A stretch of DNA of 64,000 bases from Isosphaeraceae bacterium EP7 (lineage in GTDB: Bacteria; Planctomycetota; Planctomycetia; Isosphaerales; Isosphaeraceae). Position numbers and translations under genes: made by a program. The stretch's first letter is position 1. Each line of letters starts with the position of its first letter. The stretch spans positions 2,119,174 to 2,183,173 of the forward strand of contig CP151667.1 in the NCBI GenBank assembly GCA_038400315.1, read 5' to 3'. A model generated the notes under the pieces. It made no database searches. It was not told where the DNA came from and saw only the letters and a program-made list of their open reading frames with translations. This document shows positions 63,117 to 64,000 of this stretch, piece by piece.

Positions 63117-63922
63117 TGCCAGGAACCACGACCGCCGCGGCGTCCCTGACCCATCTGGGATTCGGCCGGGATCGGGGCCAGCTTCCAGGTGCCGCTGCCA
63201 TAGCTCCACTTCGTCTCTCGCGGGGGTGTCGCCCAGCGGATCCGATGTCCGCGTCCACCGGGAGGGCCGTTCTGGCTTTCGTCGATCACCTGCCGCAACT
63301 CTGCGCCGGCGGCAATATAGATGAACGCGGCCAGGAACATCTGGAGATAGGCCCCTGAGAAGAAGCAGTAGGCGCCAAACGCGACGGCCAGGCCACGCCC
63401 CAGCCCTGCGGCGATCTCGGTGGCACGCACCCGGCCCAGCCATCCGCTGAGCAACGCGCGGAGCACGCGGCCGCCGTCCATGGGGAAGGCGGGGATCAGG
63501 TTGAACAGGCCCAGCACCAGGTTGATCGCAATCAGGCCGGCGACGAACCGCCCGACCAGGCCTTCGGTCTCGAGGCCGATCACCGAAGAGACCGACCAGA
63601 GCATGGCGACGATGAAGAAATTCACCGCAGGCCCCGCCAGCGCGACGAGCAGCTCGACACCCGGCTTGCGCGGCATCCGCTCAAGACGGGCCACGCCGCC
63701 GATCGGGTACAGGGTGATATCGAGCGTCTCGATGCCGAACCGGCGGGCGGTCAGCGAGTGGCCGAATTCATGCAGCAGGACGCAACCGAACATCGCGACG
63801 GTGAAGGCGACGCCTAGGGTGCCGTCAAGATGCGCCGCGTAGGCGAGCAAAATCAGGAAGGTCGGGTGCATGTACAGGTCAATACCCGCGGCACGTCCGA
63901 GCTTCCAGGAGATGGTCTGCAT
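63113..63922 (-). CDS. Site-2 protease (M50) family metalloprotease, short form
   Basis: A 269-residue integral membrane metalloprotease of the M50 family. The zinc motif HEFGH is at residues 51-55 (CVLLHEFGHSLTARRFG) and the third ligand in NLIPAFPMDGGRVLRALL. The fold is typical of stand-alone SpoIVFB/rhomboid-like site-2 proteases without PDZ. Residues about 215-269 form a basic, Gly-rich tail. The ATG at 63922 is the first in frame. It is coupled to a 75-residue downstream gene. Substrates are unknown; a role in membrane signalling or envelope stress is inferred. Confidence 0.92.
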   Translation of the reverse strand: MQTISWKLGRAAGIDLYMHPTFLILLAYAAHLDGTLGVAFTVAMFGCVLLHEFGHSLTARRFGIETLDITLYPIGGVARLERMPRKPGVELLVALAGPAVNFFIVAMLWSVSSVIGLETEGLVGRFVAGLIAINLVLGLFNLIPAFPMDGGRVLRALLSGWLGRVRATEIAAGLGRGLAVAFGAYCFFSGAYLQMFLAAFIYIAAGAELRQVIDESQNGPPGGRGHRIRWATPPRETKWSYGSGTWKLAPIPAESQMGQGRRGGRGSWQ

Positions 63923-64000
63923 GGGGTCGAGTCGTCCTTTCCTGGGGACAATTCCTCACCATCTATTTCGCTCATCGAGGCCGGAAAGTTCAACCCGATC

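Overview
The window is high-GC bacterial chromosome from a planctomycete, most like Isosphaeraceae/Gemmatales (inference; there is no rRNA to place it). The markers are two ECF sigma factor/Ser-Thr kinase pairs, a DUF1501 plus DUF1549/DUF1553 cytochrome-type pair, a PEP-CTERM protein, a secreted protein with the N-terminal LEPR motif, and a bacterial tetrahydromethanopterin (H4MPT)/methanofuran-type C1 pathway. No rRNA, tRNA, CRISPR array, insertion sequence or prophage was seen. Gene density is high and many neighbours overlap by 4 bases (ATGA).

Layout. 0-10 kb: a truncated ABC-F ATPase, a secreted D-aminoacylase-type amidohydrolase, an EF-hand protein, an exported intradiol dioxygenase-like protein, a PEP-CTERM protein, and the first ECF sigma/kinase pair. 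10-15 kb: the DUF1501/PSD1 pair. 15.5-19 kb: a methanofuran-type cofactor block (MfnE-, MfnF- and MfnD-like, with a divergent HisA-like gene). 19-20.9 kb: a MarR-doxX-pirin operon with a visible promoter/operator. 21-24 kb: two polytopic membrane proteins. 24-36.4 kb: the C1 core, with PTPS-like, CitG-like, RimK-like, Mch and FhcC genes, then a second ECF sigma/kinase-WD40 pair, then FhcD, FhcA and FhcB. 36.6-40.7 kb: a PqaA-like protein, a sigma-54 activator with a degenerate receiver, and about 1 kb with no confident gene. 40.7-48.4 kb: a lipoprotein, a BON-domain protein, an M24-like pseudo-peptidase, an alpha/beta hydrolase, a CheY-like receiver, a CAP protein, an exonuclease-WYL fusion and a small membrane protein. 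48.4 kb: MfnB. 49-54 kb: a DUF2142 protein, then an RseP-like protease and Dxr. 54-64 kb: a large LEPR/FG-GAP/DUF4214 protein, a GT2 glycosyltransferase, an enolase-superfamily enzyme, a polytopic membrane protein, an HTTM protein with its partner, and an M50 protease with a small coupled gene.

How the genes work together. FhcABCD (formyltransferase/hydrolase complex) and Mch catalyse the middle of the H4MPT-linked route between formaldehyde and formate. MfnB, MfnD-, MfnE- and MfnF-like proteins would make the methanofuran-like carrier. The PTPS-, CitG-, RimK- and HisA-like proteins are the usual companions in bacterial H4MPT clusters. Fae, methylene-H4MPT dehydrogenase and beta-RFAP synthase are not in this window. 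The MarR-doxX-pirin operon looks like an autoregulated redox/electrophile stress unit. The ECF/kinase pairs are likely signal transduction units, one of them sitting inside the C1 cluster.
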